64,000 bases of DNA from Oricola indica (GTDB taxonomy: Bacteria; Pseudomonadota; Alphaproteobacteria; Rhizobiales; Rhizobiaceae), in the NCBI RefSeq assembly GCF_019966595.1, contig NZ_JAINFJ010000001.1:1054001-1118000 (forward strand), written 5' to 3'. The translations under genes were made by a program, and so were the position numbers. The notes below the pieces were generated by a model. It saw nothing but the letters and a program-made list of their open reading frames with translations, was not told the DNA's origin and did not search any database. Each line of letters begins with the position of its first letter. Positions within the stretch are counted from its first letter, which is position 1. Below, piece after piece: positions 1-8,921 of this stretch.

Positions 1-1030
1 CGACATCGAAATCGGGGCTTGGCAGCAGGTGGTCGTATCCGTAGCCGCCTCCACGCCGATTGCGTCGCTCACGGCCAATTCGCACCCGGCCGCCAGCCTT
101 CGAAAGAAGGCAGCCGGCCGCCGTCATCCGCTTGCCGGGCGATGCCTCCCGGCAGAAAGCGGCCACCTTTTTCGTGACCGGGACCGGCGGCAGATAGGCC
201 CCATGCCCGACCCAGCTCAAAACGACCGAGAGTGCCAACATGAAGGCGTCTGTGGCGGGCGCGCTATCACATTGAAGTTCGGCGGTGCGCGCGTCGCTGT
301 CGAAACGCCAGAGGCTGTCATCGCCCAGCATCGACGCAGCGTTGCGGGCTTCGGCCCGACGCGCGTCGAAGGCCGCGCGAAATGCCTCTGCATCCGTCGT
401 CGCGGCATCTTCGCCGCGCACGCGAACCCGCTCGAAGCGCGTATCGCAATTGGACGGATCGTCGATCCAGGTCTGGCCCATTGCAGAAAGCCAGTCGCGC
501 AACTGACTTCGCCGACGGCCGATCAGCGGTCGCACAAACCATGTGCGGCGCTCATACAGCGTCGCAGGCGCGATGCCGGATAACCCGCGCCCCGCGCCGC
601 GCCTGCCGCGCATCGCGACCGTTTCGGCCTGGTCGTCCAGCGTGTGACCGGTGAGTACGATGCCGCAGTCATAAGCCGTGGCGGCTTCCGCGAGCAGGCG
701 ATAGCGCGCATACCGCGCGGCCGCTTGCAGCCCCGTTGCGGGCTTTTCGCCGCGCCATTCCTTGATTTCGTGGAGAATGCCGAGCTTCGCGCAGACGTCT
801 CCGGCCAGTCGCGCCTCGGCGGCGGATGCATCGCGCAGACCGTGATCGACGGTAACCGCCACAAGGCGCCCCGCCTCACCGCGCGCGTCAAAATATGCGT
901 GAGCGAGACACAGCAAGGCTGTCGAGTCGCCGCCGCCGGAAAGGGCGATCGCGATGCGGTTTCGCGGATCGAACTGAATTGAGGAAAGGGTGCGCCAGAC
1001 AGGCGCGGTCAGGCGATCAGTGCTTAGCAC
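1..1030 (-). CDS. tilS: tRNA(Ile)-lysidine synthase TilS (3' end outside window)
   Basis: ATP-dependent enzyme that converts C34 of tRNA-Ile(CAU) to lysidine so that it reads AUA. The N-type ATP pyrophosphatase loop SGGGDST is at residues 31-37, in the context RIAIALSGGGDSTALL, and the frame stays open to the window edge (about 343 residues seen; the family is usually 430-480). No ATG fits. The start chosen is GTG at 1030-1028, giving M-L-S-T-D-R-L, and it overlaps the cpoB stop codon by 7 nt, which implies translational coupling to the Tol-Pal operon. In rhizobia ftsH normally follows tilS, so it may lie just beyond the window. Family identity is certain; the exact start is likely. Confidence 0.9.
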   Translation of the reverse strand, partial: MLSTDRLTAPVWRTLSSIQFDPRNRIAIALSGGGDSTALLCLAHAYFDARGEAGRLVAVTVDHGLRDASAAEARLAGDVCAKLGILHEIKEWRGEKPATGLQAAARYARYRLLAEAATAYDCGIVLTGHTLDDQAETVAMRGRRGAGRGLSGIAPATLYERRTWFVRPLIGRRRSQLRDWLSAMGQTWIDDPSNCDTRFERVRVRGEDAATTDAEAFRAAFDARRAEARNAASMLGDDSLWRFDSDARTAELQCDSAPATDAFMLALSVVLSWVGHGAYLPPVPVTKKVAAFCREASPGKRMTAAGCLLSKAGGRVRIGRERRNRRGGGYGYDHLLPSPDFDV

Positions 1031-1956
1031 TGCGCTCTGGAACGCTCTTCGGCGATCCGGCCACGGACGTTCGGGGACATGTCCGGGTAGCTTGATTGAG
1101 CATCGGCAAAGGTGACGCAGGCGACGTCGCGATCGCCGAGATCGAGCATGATCTGGCCGATCTTGAGCAGGGTTTCAGGCGCTTTCTGCGTATCGGGGTA
1201 GCTCTGACGCAGGGCGATGAAAATCTCCACCGCCTCTTCGAGACGGCCCTGCGCGCGCACGCTTTCCGCCAACCAGAAGCGCGCATCCGGCACCAGCGGG
1301 TCGCTCGGGAACAATTCGACGAAGGACCGGAAAATCCCTTCGGCGACATTGTAATCGCCGTTGAGCACGTTCTCGTAGCCGGACCGGTAGTACACTTCCG
1401 GATCGTCCGGCGTGTTCACGCTGGCCACCGAAGATCCGTCGACGGCCGAGTCGATTGTCTCCTGGGAGAAATCCACCGACCCGTCGACAACATTGCCTTG
1501 CCCGTCGACCGTCAACGTCCCCAGATTGCGCGGCTGTTTCCCGAGCACCGTGCCGCCGCGTCCGTTTTGGGCGGTCGCGGTCTGCGGCGCGGCGGGCTGT
1601 GCGGCCGGCGGATCCGGTACCGCCTCGGCGGTATCGGTCGGCGCGGATAGCGCGGGCAGTGCGCTGTCGCCGGCATCCGTCTGGTCCGAATTCTCGAGTT
1701 CCTGGAAGCGGAACTCGTTGTTTTCCTGCATGCGGCGCAACTGTTCCTGGAGTTCGAGCATCTGGAACGTCAGTTCCTCGATTTTCCCGTTAAGTTGGCG
1801 CACCTGTTCTTCCAGCTGGTAGACGCGCGGATCGGCGGCTTGCGCCACCTCGTAGCTGCCCATCGGCAGCTTGCGCGCCTCGGCGGCCTGCGCTCCCCAT
1901 GCGGCCAACGTGGCAACCGCCAGCACCGCACTGAATAATCTCGGCATTGATACCAT
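1024..1956 (-). CDS. cpoB: Tol-Pal system protein CpoB (YbgF)
   Basis: Periplasmic protein that coordinates Tol-Pal outer-membrane constriction with peptidoglycan synthesis. From the N-terminus: a signal peptide (hydrophobic LFSAVLAVATLAAWG, cleavage near AQAAEA), a heptad-rich coiled coil (about residues 40-90, YQLEEQVRQLNGKIEEL), a Pro/Ala/Thr-rich linker, and a C-terminal TPR domain (starting DPEVYYRSGYENVLNGDY). It is the last Tol gene, downstream of the pal terminator, so it may depend on readthrough or its own promoter. The start is ambiguous: the ATG at 1956 (MVSMPRLF) is preferred, but 1947 (MPRLF) or 1980 would also keep the signal peptide. Confidence 0.9.
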   Translation of the reverse strand: MVSMPRLFSAVLAVATLAAWGAQAAEARKLPMGSYEVAQAADPRVYQLEEQVRQLNGKIEELTFQMLELQEQLRRMQENNEFRFQELENSDQTDAGDSALPALSAPTDTAEAVPDPPAAQPAAPQTATAQNGRGGTVLGKQPRNLGTLTVDGQGNVVDGSVDFSQETIDSAVDGSSVASVNTPDDPEVYYRSGYENVLNGDYNVAEGIFRSFVELFPSDPLVPDARFWLAESVRAQGRLEEAVEIFIALRQSYPDTQKAPETLLKIGQIMLDLGDRDVACVTFADAQSSYPDMSPNVRGRIAEERSRAQC

Positions 1957-2043
1957 TTCGAATAAGCACCCCGCTATCATGGTTAAGGCCGTCAAGCCTG
2001 TAACACTAAGCGGTCAAGTTCGACAAAACTTTGTCTTGGACCC

Positions 2044-2074
2044 CAAACAAAAAAAGCGGCCGAAGCCGCTTTTT
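2044..2074 (-). terminator. Rho-independent terminator after pal
   Basis: A perfect 10-bp stem, AAAAAGCGGC (2051-2060) against GCCGCTTTTT (2065-2074), has a 4-nt loop. On the minus strand the loop is TTCG and a seven-T run follows. It sits 21 nt after the pal stop and before cpoB, so it probably attenuates cpoB-tilS relative to tol-pal. Confidence 0.85.
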
Positions 2075-2094
2075 CATTTCGCATCGGGCGCCGA

Positions 2095-2595
2095 TCAGCT
2101 TCCCGGGCCACCCAGCTGGGTGACCGCGCGGCGGTTTTGGGACCAGCAGGAGATATCGTCGCACGTCGCCACCGGACGTTCCTTCCCGTAGGAAATCGTG
2201 CGGATGCGAGCCTGATTGACCCCGCGCGCGGCCAGGAAGTCGCGCGTTGCGGCGGCGCGGCGCGCACCGAGTGCGATGTTGTATTCGCGCGTGCCGCGCT
2301 CGTCGGCATGGCCTTCGATCGTGATCGAATAGTTCGGATACTGGTTGAGCCACTGAGCCTGACGCGCCAGCGTCTGCTGGGCATCGGCGCGGATCGCCGA
2401 GGAATCCGTATCGAAGAAGATACGGTCGCCGACATTGACGGTGAAGTCCTGGGACGTGCCCGGCGCGGCATTGTTGAGGCCGAGTTCGCCCGGATTGTTG
2501 GGCAGCGGCTTCTTGCTGGCGCAGCCGGTGACGGCAAAGCCTGCAACGAGCATGATCGCGATGAGCTTGATCGGGGCGGTTGGAATTCGGCGCAT
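2095..2595 (-). CDS. pal: Peptidoglycan-associated lipoprotein Pal
   Basis: Outer-membrane lipoprotein that binds peptidoglycan and, through TolB, the inner-membrane TolQRA motor. The protein has 166 aa. The lipobox AVTGC gives lipidated Cys25 and the signal peptide is LIAIMLVAGFAVTG. The OmpA-like domain spans about 54-160, with the peptidoglycan-binding motif EGHADERGTREYN (94-106). The start is the ATG at 2595, with AGGAG 9 nt upstream. The open frame continues to 2805 but overlaps tolB and lacks a signal peptide, so that longer start is rejected. A strong terminator follows. The call is secure. Confidence 0.97.
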   Translation of the reverse strand: MRRIPTAPIKLIAIMLVAGFAVTGCASKKPLPNNPGELGLNNAAPGTSQDFTVNVGDRIFFDTDSSAIRADAQQTLARQAQWLNQYPNYSITIEGHADERGTREYNIALGARRAAATRDFLAARGVNQARIRTISYGKERPVATCDDISCWSQNRRAVTQLGGPGS

Positions 2596-2675
2596 GGCCG
2601 CTTCTCCTGGATTTGAACGAATTCGTTGAAGCTTTGGTAACCCTGTCGAGGTTAACCGCCGTTCAAGAAAGAGGG

Positions 2676-2691
2676 TTAATCGACCGTAAAC
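2676..2691 (-). promoter_or_regulatory. CtrA-like site upstream of pal
   Basis: TTAA-N7-TAAAC resembles the CtrA consensus TTAA-N7-TTAAC with one mismatch in the second half. It lies in the 151-bp tolB-pal gap, which also holds GGTTAACC at 2650-2657. This could be an internal pal promoter element, but such short motifs occur by chance and the call is weak. Confidence 0.3.
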
Positions 2692-2746
2692 CGGCAGCGT
2701 GGCTGCTTGCCGCGATATGGCGGAAATGCGGCGGCTTCGAGACGCC

Positions 2747-4060
2747 CTACTCCAATAGTGGCGACCAGGCCGGGTCGGATCCGAACTCAGGCGTCCGGAT
2801 CGCACGCTCGTTGCGGCCCGTCAGATCGATGGTGAAGAGCTGCGGACCGCCGCTGCCGGCCGCCTCGCGGAAGAACATCAACACCCGGCCATTCGGCGCC
2901 CATGTCGGACCTTCATTGTGGAAGCCCGTAGTCAGGATACGCTCGCCCGATCCATCCGGCCGCATGACGCCGATCGAGAACTGCCCGCCGGACTGTTTCG
3001 TGAAGGCGATCAGATCACCGCGCGGCGACCAAACCGGCGTCGAATAGGATCCGTTGCCGAAGGAAATGCGCTGCGGTTCGCCGCCGCCGGCACCCATCAC
3101 GTAAAGCTGCTGGCGCCCGCCGCGGTCGGATTCGAACACGATACGCGAACCGTCCGGCGAAAAGGATGGCGACGTGTCGATCGCGTTGGAGTTCGTCAGC
3201 CGCGTCGTGCGACGCGTGCGCAGATCCATCGAATAGATGTTCGCGTTGCCGCCCTGCTGCAGGCTCATGATGACCTGCTGGCCATCCGGCGAGAAACGGG
3301 GGCTGAAGGTCATGCCCGGGAAGTCACCGACAAGCTCACGCTGGCCGGTCTCCAACTGCAGGAGATAGACCTTCGGCTCGCCGCCCGCGAAATCCATATA
3401 GGTGATTTCCTGACGTGTCGGAGAGAAGCGCGGCGTCAGCACGATGTCGTCACCGCGTGTCAGGTAACGGACATTGGCGCCGTCCTGGTCCATGATCGCC
3501 AGTTTCTTGACCCGCCTGTCCTTCGGCCCGGACTCAGACACGAAGACGACGCGCGTGTCGAAATAGCCCTTCTCGCCGGTCAGGCGCTGATAGATCGTGT
3601 CTGCGATGATATGGGCGACACGGCGCCAATTGTCGCGATTGGTGAAGAACTGTTCGCCAAGCATCTGCTCGCCGGCGAAGGTGTCCCACAGACGGAATTC
3701 CGCCCGCAGCCGACCGTCGCCCTCCTCGATGACACGACCGATGACCAGCGCCTGCGCGTTGATAACGCGCCAGTCCTCGAAACGCGGCGCGACGTCGGGA
3801 TTGGAGACCTTTTCGATAAAGGCGCCCTTGCCGATCGGCGCGAACAGGCCGGAGCTTTGCAGGTCGGCGGCAACGACGCCCGATATCTGCGCGCCGATCC
3901 CGTCCGACGAAATGAAATCGGTGATCGCGATCGGCAATGGCTCGATATTGCCCTTGTTGATGTCGATCTCCACCAGCGCGCGGGCCGGCTGGCCGCCAAG
4001 CGCGAAGGCCGTCATGGCCATCGTCACGAAGGCGATCAGTCGCAGGGTCGGTTTTCTCAT
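2747..4060 (-). CDS. tolB: Tol-Pal system beta-propeller protein TolB
   Basis: Periplasmic six-bladed propeller that interacts with Pal and TolA. The 437 aa match the family length. A signal peptide is visible ([13 protein letters not shown], cleavage near ARA before LVEIDINKG). An N-terminal alpha/beta domain (about 28-165) is followed by TolB/WD40-like repeats, recognisable by recurring units such as [22 protein letters not shown] and [10 protein letters not shown] (about 200-430). The start is ATG with GGAAGG upstream. It is fifth in the minus-strand operon, 54 nt after tolA. Confidence 0.97.
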   Translation of the reverse strand: MRKPTLRLIAFVTMAMTAFALGGQPARALVEIDINKGNIEPLPIAITDFISSDGIGAQISGVVAADLQSSGLFAPIGKGAFIEKVSNPDVAPRFEDWRVINAQALVIGRVIEEGDGRLRAEFRLWDTFAGEQMLGEQFFTNRDNWRRVAHIIADTIYQRLTGEKGYFDTRVVFVSESGPKDRRVKKLAIMDQDGANVRYLTRGDDIVLTPRFSPTRQEITYMDFAGGEPKVYLLQLETGQRELVGDFPGMTFSPRFSPDGQQVIMSLQQGGNANIYSMDLRTRRTTRLTNSNAIDTSPSFSPDGSRIVFESDRGGRQQLYVMGAGGGEPQRISFGNGSYSTPVWSPRGDLIAFTKQSGGQFSIGVMRPDGSGERILTTGFHNEGPTWAPNGRVLMFFREAAGSGGPQLFTIDLTGRNERAIRTPEFGSDPAWSPLLE

Positions 4061-4114
4061 TTCTTCAGTCCTTCCTGTCCCACGGTTTTCCGTTCGTCTC
4101 TCGGGAAGTTTGGG

Positions 4115-5173
4115 TTACCTGTATATCTCGCTCGGGTCGAAATTCACCACCACGTCCTGCCAGGCGTCGTATTTTTCCGCCGGCAGCCGGTAGCCCTGAT
4201 TGCGCTGTTCGCAGATCAGGATAGCGCGGCGTGCGCTTTCGTCGGCTGCCCGGTTGCCCGAACTCACGGTGACGGTCGGGCGGCCTTCCAGCATGCCGGA
4301 CCGGTCGAGCCTGAAACGAACCGACACTTTCAGATCCTCCGCGCCAAGCGCCGATGGCGGGCTCCAACACGCCTGGATCTGGTTGCGCAACGCATCCATT
4401 TCGCTTTGCGTCAGCTCGGAGCCGCCCGTATTGCGCTGACCGCCGAGCGACGCCTGCTGGTTGGTTCGCTGCGCGCCGCCACCCGATGCCTTTTCCTGGT
4501 TCAGCAGTGCCGCGACCTCGTCCTCCTCGGACTTGTTGTCGGGGGCGGGAGGCGTCGACTGGGCCTGCCTTTGCGGTTCGCTTTCGCGCCGCTCGTCGGT
4601 CTTCGCCGTTTGCGCCTGCGGCCGTTCCGGACGTATCGCCGGGACTGGCACCTGATCGGGCACGCGGGTCTGCGGTTCCGCCGGAAGGGGTTCGGCTTCC
4701 TGCGCCACATCCGGAACCGGATCGGGCTCCACCGTCTGGCGCGGTTCCGGCAAAGCGGCAACCTCGGTCGTTGTGTCGGGCTCCGGCTCGGGCGCGACTT
4801 CCTCGACCGGTTCGGGGCGCGGCGCGGGGTCCGGCGTCGGCGCTTCCGAGGGTTTCGGCAACACGGCCTGTTCGACTTCGACGGGCTTTTGCTCTTCGGT
4901 TTCCGGCGCGGCTTGGTCGCGCTCGTGATCGCCGAGATTGACCGCGTCTTCGTCAACTGGCGGTTTCTCGGTCGGCAAAGGCGCGGCCGGCCCGTCCTTG
5001 CGCGCGTCCTCCGCGCCCTTTTGCACCTGAGTGATCTCGGCCAGCGACACCAGTTCGACCGGCAGGGATTCCACGTCGTCCACGTCGAAGGATTCCGGCG
5101 CGCTCAGCGACAGCATCCCCCATGTGAGGACCACTACGTGCAATACTCCGGACGTGACGAGGCCGACCCTCAT
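4115..5173 (-). CDS. tolA: Tol-Pal energy-transducing protein TolA
   Basis: Inner-membrane protein that spans the periplasm and carries proton-motive-force-driven motion from TolQR to Pal/TolB. The 352 aa comprise one N-terminal membrane helix (VTSGVLHVVVLTWGMLSL), a long central segment very rich in Pro, Glu, Ala and Gln (about 60-240), and a C-terminal TolA/TonB-like domain (about 255-350, RNQIQACWSPPSALGAEDLK to VVNFDPSEIYR). The Pro/Glu-rich shaft differs from the Ala/Lys helix of enterobacterial TolA. It starts 6 nt after the tolR stop. Confidence 0.94.
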   Translation of the reverse strand: MRVGLVTSGVLHVVVLTWGMLSLSAPESFDVDDVESLPVELVSLAEITQVQKGAEDARKDGPAAPLPTEKPPVDEDAVNLGDHERDQAAPETEEQKPVEVEQAVLPKPSEAPTPDPAPRPEPVEEVAPEPEPDTTTEVAALPEPRQTVEPDPVPDVAQEAEPLPAEPQTRVPDQVPVPAIRPERPQAQTAKTDERRESEPQRQAQSTPPAPDNKSEEDEVAALLNQEKASGGGAQRTNQQASLGGQRNTGGSELTQSEMDALRNQIQACWSPPSALGAEDLKVSVRFRLDRSGMLEGRPTVTVSSGNRAADESARRAILICEQRNQGYRLPAEKYDAWQDVVVNFDPSEIYR

Positions 5174-5179
5174 GATGGA

Positions 5180-5632
5180 CTAATTGTCCTGTTCCTGCAG
5201 GGTGACGAGGCCGAGATTCTTGAATCCGGCTTCGTTGATACGACCCATCACCTGCATGATCGTGCCGTAATCCGCATTCTGGTCGCCACGGATATAGATG
5301 CGCTCGTCATAGCCGGTCTGGGCGATCGCCTCGAGCTTCGGAACCACTTCGTCGATCGGAATCGCCGTTTCCTGGATATAAATCTCGCCATTGTCGCGGA
5401 TCGAGATGGTGATCGGCTGCGTGTCGGAATTGAGCGCCGAGGCGCGCGATTCCGGCAGATCAATGGGCACGCCCACCGTCAGCAGCGGGGCGGCGACCAT
5501 GAAGATGATGAGCAGCACCAGCATCACGTCCACGAAGGGCGTGACGTTGATCTCGGACATCAGCGCCTTGCTGCGTGTCCTGCGCGCGCGTCGTCCGCCG
5601 CGCGCGCCGCCGGTGTTCATTGAAATGGCCAT
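5180..5632 (-). CDS. tolR: Tol-Pal proton channel subunit TolR (ExbD family)
   Basis: ExbD-type partner of TolQ in the proton-powered motor. It has 150 aa: a basic cytoplasmic N-terminus, one membrane helix with the conserved proton-carrying Asp35 in TPFVDVMLVLLIIFMVAA, then a periplasmic domain. The ATG at 5632 has AGGTGA 5 nt upstream. It is 23 nt downstream of tolQ and 6 nt upstream of tolA. Confidence 0.95.
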   Translation of the reverse strand: MAISMNTGGARGGRRARRTRSKALMSEINVTPFVDVMLVLLIIFMVAAPLLTVGVPIDLPESRASALNSDTQPITISIRDNGEIYIQETAIPIDEVVPKLEAIAQTGYDERIYIRGDQNADYGTIMQVMGRINEAGFKNLGLVTLQEQDN

Positions 5633-5655
5633 CGGATCACCTGTGCTCCGTTGTC

Positions 5656-6384
5656 CTACTGCGCCGCTTGTGCGCGGCCGCCCGTATTCATGCGTTCATC
5701 GATCTGGCGCGACAGGATGGCGGAAAATTCGTCCGCGAAACCTTCCATGCGCGCGCCAAGCTTGCCTGCATCGGCGATCAGCTTGTTGTAGCCGATCACG
5801 GCGGGAATAGCCGCGACGAGACCGAGAGCAGTGGCCAGAAGCGCTTCAGCGATGCCCGGCGCCACGACCGCGAGATTGGTCGATTCAGAGCCGGCGATCG
5901 CCTGGAAGGAGGTCATGATGCCAACAACCGTGCCGAACAGGCCGATGAATGGCGCCGCCGAACCCACGGAGGCAAGAAAGCCGAGACGGCCTTCGATGGC
6001 TTCCATTTCTCGCGCCAGGGCGACATCCATCGCGCGGTCGATCCGGGTCTGCAGGCTGATCGGGGATTTCGCGCCGCGCTCGAAGCTCTTCTTCCATTCG
6101 CGCATTGCCGCCACGAAGAGCGCGCCCATTCCGCTTGCCTTCTTCTCGGCCAGCGCGCGATACAGCTCCTCCAGGGACTGGCCGGACCAGAACGTATCCT
6201 CGAACTTGTTGAACGCCCTGCGCATGCGGCCATAAGCCAGCGTCTTGTCGATCATCACCGCCCACGACCAGACGGAGGCTGCGAGAAGCCCGATCATGAC
6301 AAGCTTGACGACGAAGCCCGCCTGCATGAAGAGCGCCCAGAGCGACAATTCGGCTCCCGGCGCGGCCATCCCGATTTGTTCCAT
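5656..6384 (-). CDS. tolQ: Tol-Pal proton channel subunit TolQ (ExbB/MotA family)
   Basis: Three-helix inner-membrane stator-like protein that forms the proton channel with TolR. The 242 aa show helices at about 14-40, 138-160 and 175-198. The family signature FLASVGSAAPFIGLFGTVVGIM is clear, as is the cytoplasmic loop between helices 1 and 2. It is probably the first gene of tolQRAB-pal; the 211-bp gap before ybgC leaves room for a promoter and contains a CtrA-like site. Confidence 0.96.
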   Translation of the reverse strand: MEQIGMAAPGAELSLWALFMQAGFVVKLVMIGLLAASVWSWAVMIDKTLAYGRMRRAFNKFEDTFWSGQSLEELYRALAEKKASGMGALFVAAMREWKKSFERGAKSPISLQTRIDRAMDVALAREMEAIEGRLGFLASVGSAAPFIGLFGTVVGIMTSFQAIAGSESTNLAVVAPGIAEALLATALGLVAAIPAVIGYNKLIADAGKLGARMEGFADEFSAILSRQIDERMNTGGRAQAAQ

Positions 6385-6555
6385 ATCCTGTTACCCCGAG
6401 TTCCGGAATTGAGGTTGAAGTCTGCGGCCGGCCCGCGTTGCGGACACGGCGTATCCGCATCCTGGTAGGCCGCTCAGGCTCTCAACGACAATTTGGGTTA
6501 AACAAAGGCGTCGCGGAGGCCGTTTTCGAACCTGCCCATTCATGAATCGTTATCG

Positions 6556-6570
6556 TTAACGGCTCGTTAG
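6556..6570 (-). promoter_or_regulatory. CtrA-like site upstream of tolQ
   Basis: TTAA-N7-TTAG lies in the 211-bp ybgC-tolQ gap, about 170 bp before the tolQ start. One base differs from TTAA-N7-TTAA. Cell-cycle control of Tol-Pal would make sense because the machine acts at the division site, but this is a motif match only. Confidence 0.3.
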
Positions 6571-6595
6571 TGAAACCGGGCCAATTGCGTTCATT

Positions 6596-7078
6596 TCATG
6601 ACATTTCGCCGGAATCGGCGGCATTCGCATCCCCGGGCATGAACAGCGCGACCCATTCGCGGGGGAAACGTCGCGGCTTTCCTTCGGCATTGATCAGCGC
6701 CGCTTCGACCTTCGCGGCGATCAGCAGCGTATCGCCACGACGGATTTCCTGCGCCATCCGGATGCGCGCCTTGCCCAGTTCGGCCACCGTGGTGGAAACG
6801 GTCAGGATATCGTCGATGCGCGCGGCCGCGCGGAAATCGATCTCCATGCGCCGAACCACCCAGAAGATTGTCTCCCCTGTCTGACCGGCCTGCAGATCGG
6901 TGTGATGCACGCCGAGAAGGCGAAGGAAGTCGGAGCGTCCGCGTTCCAGGAATTCAAGGTAGCGCGCGTGATAGACCGCGCCGGAGAAATCCGTATCGGC
7001 GTAATAGACCCGGGCCTGCAATTCATGACCCGCCTCGGTGAGCCGGCCCGACAATGCCGTCATCTCGTCTTTCATCAT
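6596..7078 (-). CDS. ybgC: Tol-Pal-associated acyl-CoA thioesterase YbgC
   Basis: Hotdog-fold thioesterase (4-hydroxybenzoyl-CoA thioesterase family) usually encoded with tolQRAB. The catalytic signature is ARVYYADTDFSGAVYHARYL, with the active-site Asp in DTDFSG, followed by EFLERGRSDFLR; the total is 160 aa. The ATG at 7078 is chosen because AGGTG lies just upstream; a GTG at 7084 would add two residues. Acyl-CoA substrate specificity cannot be read from the sequence. Confidence 0.93.
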   Translation of the reverse strand: MMKDEMTALSGRLTEAGHELQARVYYADTDFSGAVYHARYLEFLERGRSDFLRLLGVHHTDLQAGQTGETIFWVVRRMEIDFRAAARIDDILTVSTTVAELGKARIRMAQEIRRGDTLLIAAKVEAALINAEGKPRRFPREWVALFMPGDANAADSGEMS

Positions 7079-7139
7079 GTGCACCTGTCCCGTCGCGCCC
7101 GGTCTCTCGACGATTTCGGTCTAAGGCGCAACCCCGGCT

Positions 7140-7835
7140 TCAAGCCGCCAGGGCCATGTCGATCCCCGCGCGACAATGGATTTCAGTGGTCGAAAAGACG
7201 GGTGTCGCGACGTCTTCAGCACCGATCAGCATCGGGATTTCCGTACAGCCGAGGATCGTACCCTGCGATCCTTTCGCCGTCAGATCGGCGATCAACTCGA
7301 TATACCGCGCCTTCGTTTCCGGCCGGAAAATGTCCCTGACAAGTTCCCCATAGATGGAATCGTGCACGAAGGTCTTCCCGGCCTCATCCGGAACGATCGT
7401 CGCGATCCCGTGGCGGCCGAGAATGTCGGGATAAAACGGCTCCTCCATCGTCTTGCGGACTCCGAGAAGTGAGACGCTTTTCAGCCCTTTCTCCTCGATC
7501 GCGCGGGCGGTTGCCTCGGCTATGTGCAGAAACGGAATCGCGATTTCGGGTGCAATCCGCGGCACGAAACGATGCGCGTCGTTACAGCAGATCATGATGA
7601 AGTCCGCGCCGGCCCGTTCAACGCTCCGCGCGGCGTCCAGGATGATGGCGCAGGCCGCGTCCTCTTCCTTTCGGTCGATAACCGCATCGACATAGGCTTG
7701 ACGATTGATGCTTTCGAGCGCGATACGTGGAGAGGTGACGCCACCCATCCGTTCCTGCATCATCTCGTTCAGCCGCCGATAATAATCCGCCGTCGAAACC
7801 CAGCTCAGCCCGCCGATCAATCCGATCTTCTTCAA
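7140..7835 (-). CDS. Aspartate/glutamate racemase family protein
   Basis: Cofactor-independent two-cysteine racemase family, which interconverts L- and D-amino acids. The N-terminal MKKIGLIGGLSWVSTADYY is typical of the aspartate racemase branch, with catalytic cysteines in MICCNDAH and LGCTEIP. The 231 aa form the usual two Rossmann-like lobes. Translation appears to begin at a TTG (7835) three bases after the ruvB stop, which suggests coupling to ruvB. In most rhizobia ruvB is followed directly by ybgC and tolQ, so this gene looks like a lineage-specific insertion. The substrate (Asp, Glu or another amino acid) is not determined. Confidence 0.85.
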   Translation of the reverse strand: MKKIGLIGGLSWVSTADYYRRLNEMMQERMGGVTSPRIALESINRQAYVDAVIDRKEEDAACAIILDAARSVERAGADFIMICCNDAHRFVPRIAPEIAIPFLHIAEATARAIEEKGLKSVSLLGVRKTMEEPFYPDILGRHGIATIVPDEAGKTFVHDSIYGELVRDIFRPETKARYIELIADLTAKGSQGTILGCTEIPMLIGAEDVATPVFSTTEIHCRAGIDMALAA

Positions 7836-7838
7836 GCC

Positions 7839-8879
7839 TCAGTCATCCTCGCCAAACAGGTTCGACTGCATGGCGGCGAGGTCCTTCGGCGCGTCCATGC
7901 CGAGATGCTTCCACGCATTCGCGGTCAGAAGACGGCCGCGCGGCGTGCGCTGAATGAAGCCCTGCTGGATCAGGAATGGCTCAATGATGTCCTCGATCGC
8001 GTCGCGGGGCTCCGACAGCGCCGCAGAAATCGTTTCGATACCGACCGGGCCACCGCCGAAGTTCCTGGCGATCATCGTCAGGTAGCGCCGGTCGAGCATG
8101 TCGAGCCCGATCGCGTCGACATCGAGCCGGGTCAGCGCCTCGTCGGCAATTTCGCGCGTGACCTCGCTGGCCTTCGCCACGTCGGCGAAATCGCGCACAC
8201 GGCGCAGAAGCCGGCCCGCGATGCGTGGCGTGCCGCGGGCGCGTTTCGCGACCTCCCGCGCACCGTCGTCGCTCACGGCAAGCCCCATGATTCGCGCCCC
8301 ACGCCGCACGATCGTCTCCAGTTCATCGGTTGTGTAGAAATCGAGCCGCACCGGAATGCCGAACCTGTCGCGCAACGGCGTCGTCAGCAGTCCCAGCCGC
8401 GTGGTCGCCGCGACAAGCGTGAATTTCGCAAGATCGATCTTGACCGATCGCGCAGCCGGCCCCTCGCCGATGATCAGGTCGAGCTGAAAATCCTCCATCG
8501 CCGGGTAGAGGATCTCTTCCACTGCCGGGTTGAGACGATGAATCTCGTCGATAAACAGAACGTCGCGCTCCTCCAGATTTGTGAGCAGTGCCGCGAGGTC
8601 TCCCGCCTTGGCGATGACAGGCCCGGAAGTGGCGCGGAAATTGACGCCGAGTTCCTTCGCCATGATCTGCGCAAGCGTGGTCTTGCCGAGACCGGGCGGA
8701 CCGACGAACAGCACATGGTCCAGCGCTTCGCCGCGCCCGCGCGCCGCCTCGATGAAGACTTTCAGATTGGCGCGCGCCGCCTTCTGGCCGGTGAAATCGT
8801 CCAGCGTCTGCGGTCGAAGCGCGACATCGACATCCTCGCCGCGCTTTTCCGGCGATATGAGGCGGGATTGGTCATTCAT
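7839..8879 (-). CDS. ruvB: Holliday junction branch migration ATPase RuvB
   Basis: AAA+ hexameric motor of the RuvAB complex that moves Holliday junctions during recombinational repair. The Walker A motif GPPGLGKT is at 60-67 and the Walker B/DEIH box at 110-114. Sensor and arginine-finger region [16 protein letters not shown] is present, and the C-terminal winged helix ends near [16 protein letters not shown]. The 346 aa are normal. It lies 42 nt downstream of ruvA in the ruvCAB operon. Confidence 0.98.
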   Translation of the reverse strand: MNDQSRLISPEKRGEDVDVALRPQTLDDFTGQKAARANLKVFIEAARGRGEALDHVLFVGPPGLGKTTLAQIMAKELGVNFRATSGPVIAKAGDLAALLTNLEERDVLFIDEIHRLNPAVEEILYPAMEDFQLDLIIGEGPAARSVKIDLAKFTLVAATTRLGLLTTPLRDRFGIPVRLDFYTTDELETIVRRGARIMGLAVSDDGAREVAKRARGTPRIAGRLLRRVRDFADVAKASEVTREIADEALTRLDVDAIGLDMLDRRYLTMIARNFGGGPVGIETISAALSEPRDAIEDIIEPFLIQQGFIQRTPRGRLLTANAWKHLGMDAPKDLAAMQSNLFGEDD

Positions 8880-8921
8880 GCGATGTCAATCGCACCCGTA
8901 ACCGCTCGAGGCAAGACGGGA

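Noticed and set aside
2596-2805. Upstream extension of pal to 2805
   Set aside because: It overlaps tolB and lacks a signal peptide; the lipoprotein start at 2595 with AGGAG is far better.
2918-5623. A 901-codon open frame on the plus strand
   Set aside because: It runs antisense to tolB, tolA and tolR, which have clear motifs. High GC leaves long antisense frames without stops. Its sequence is rich in Arg and His with no recognisable domain.
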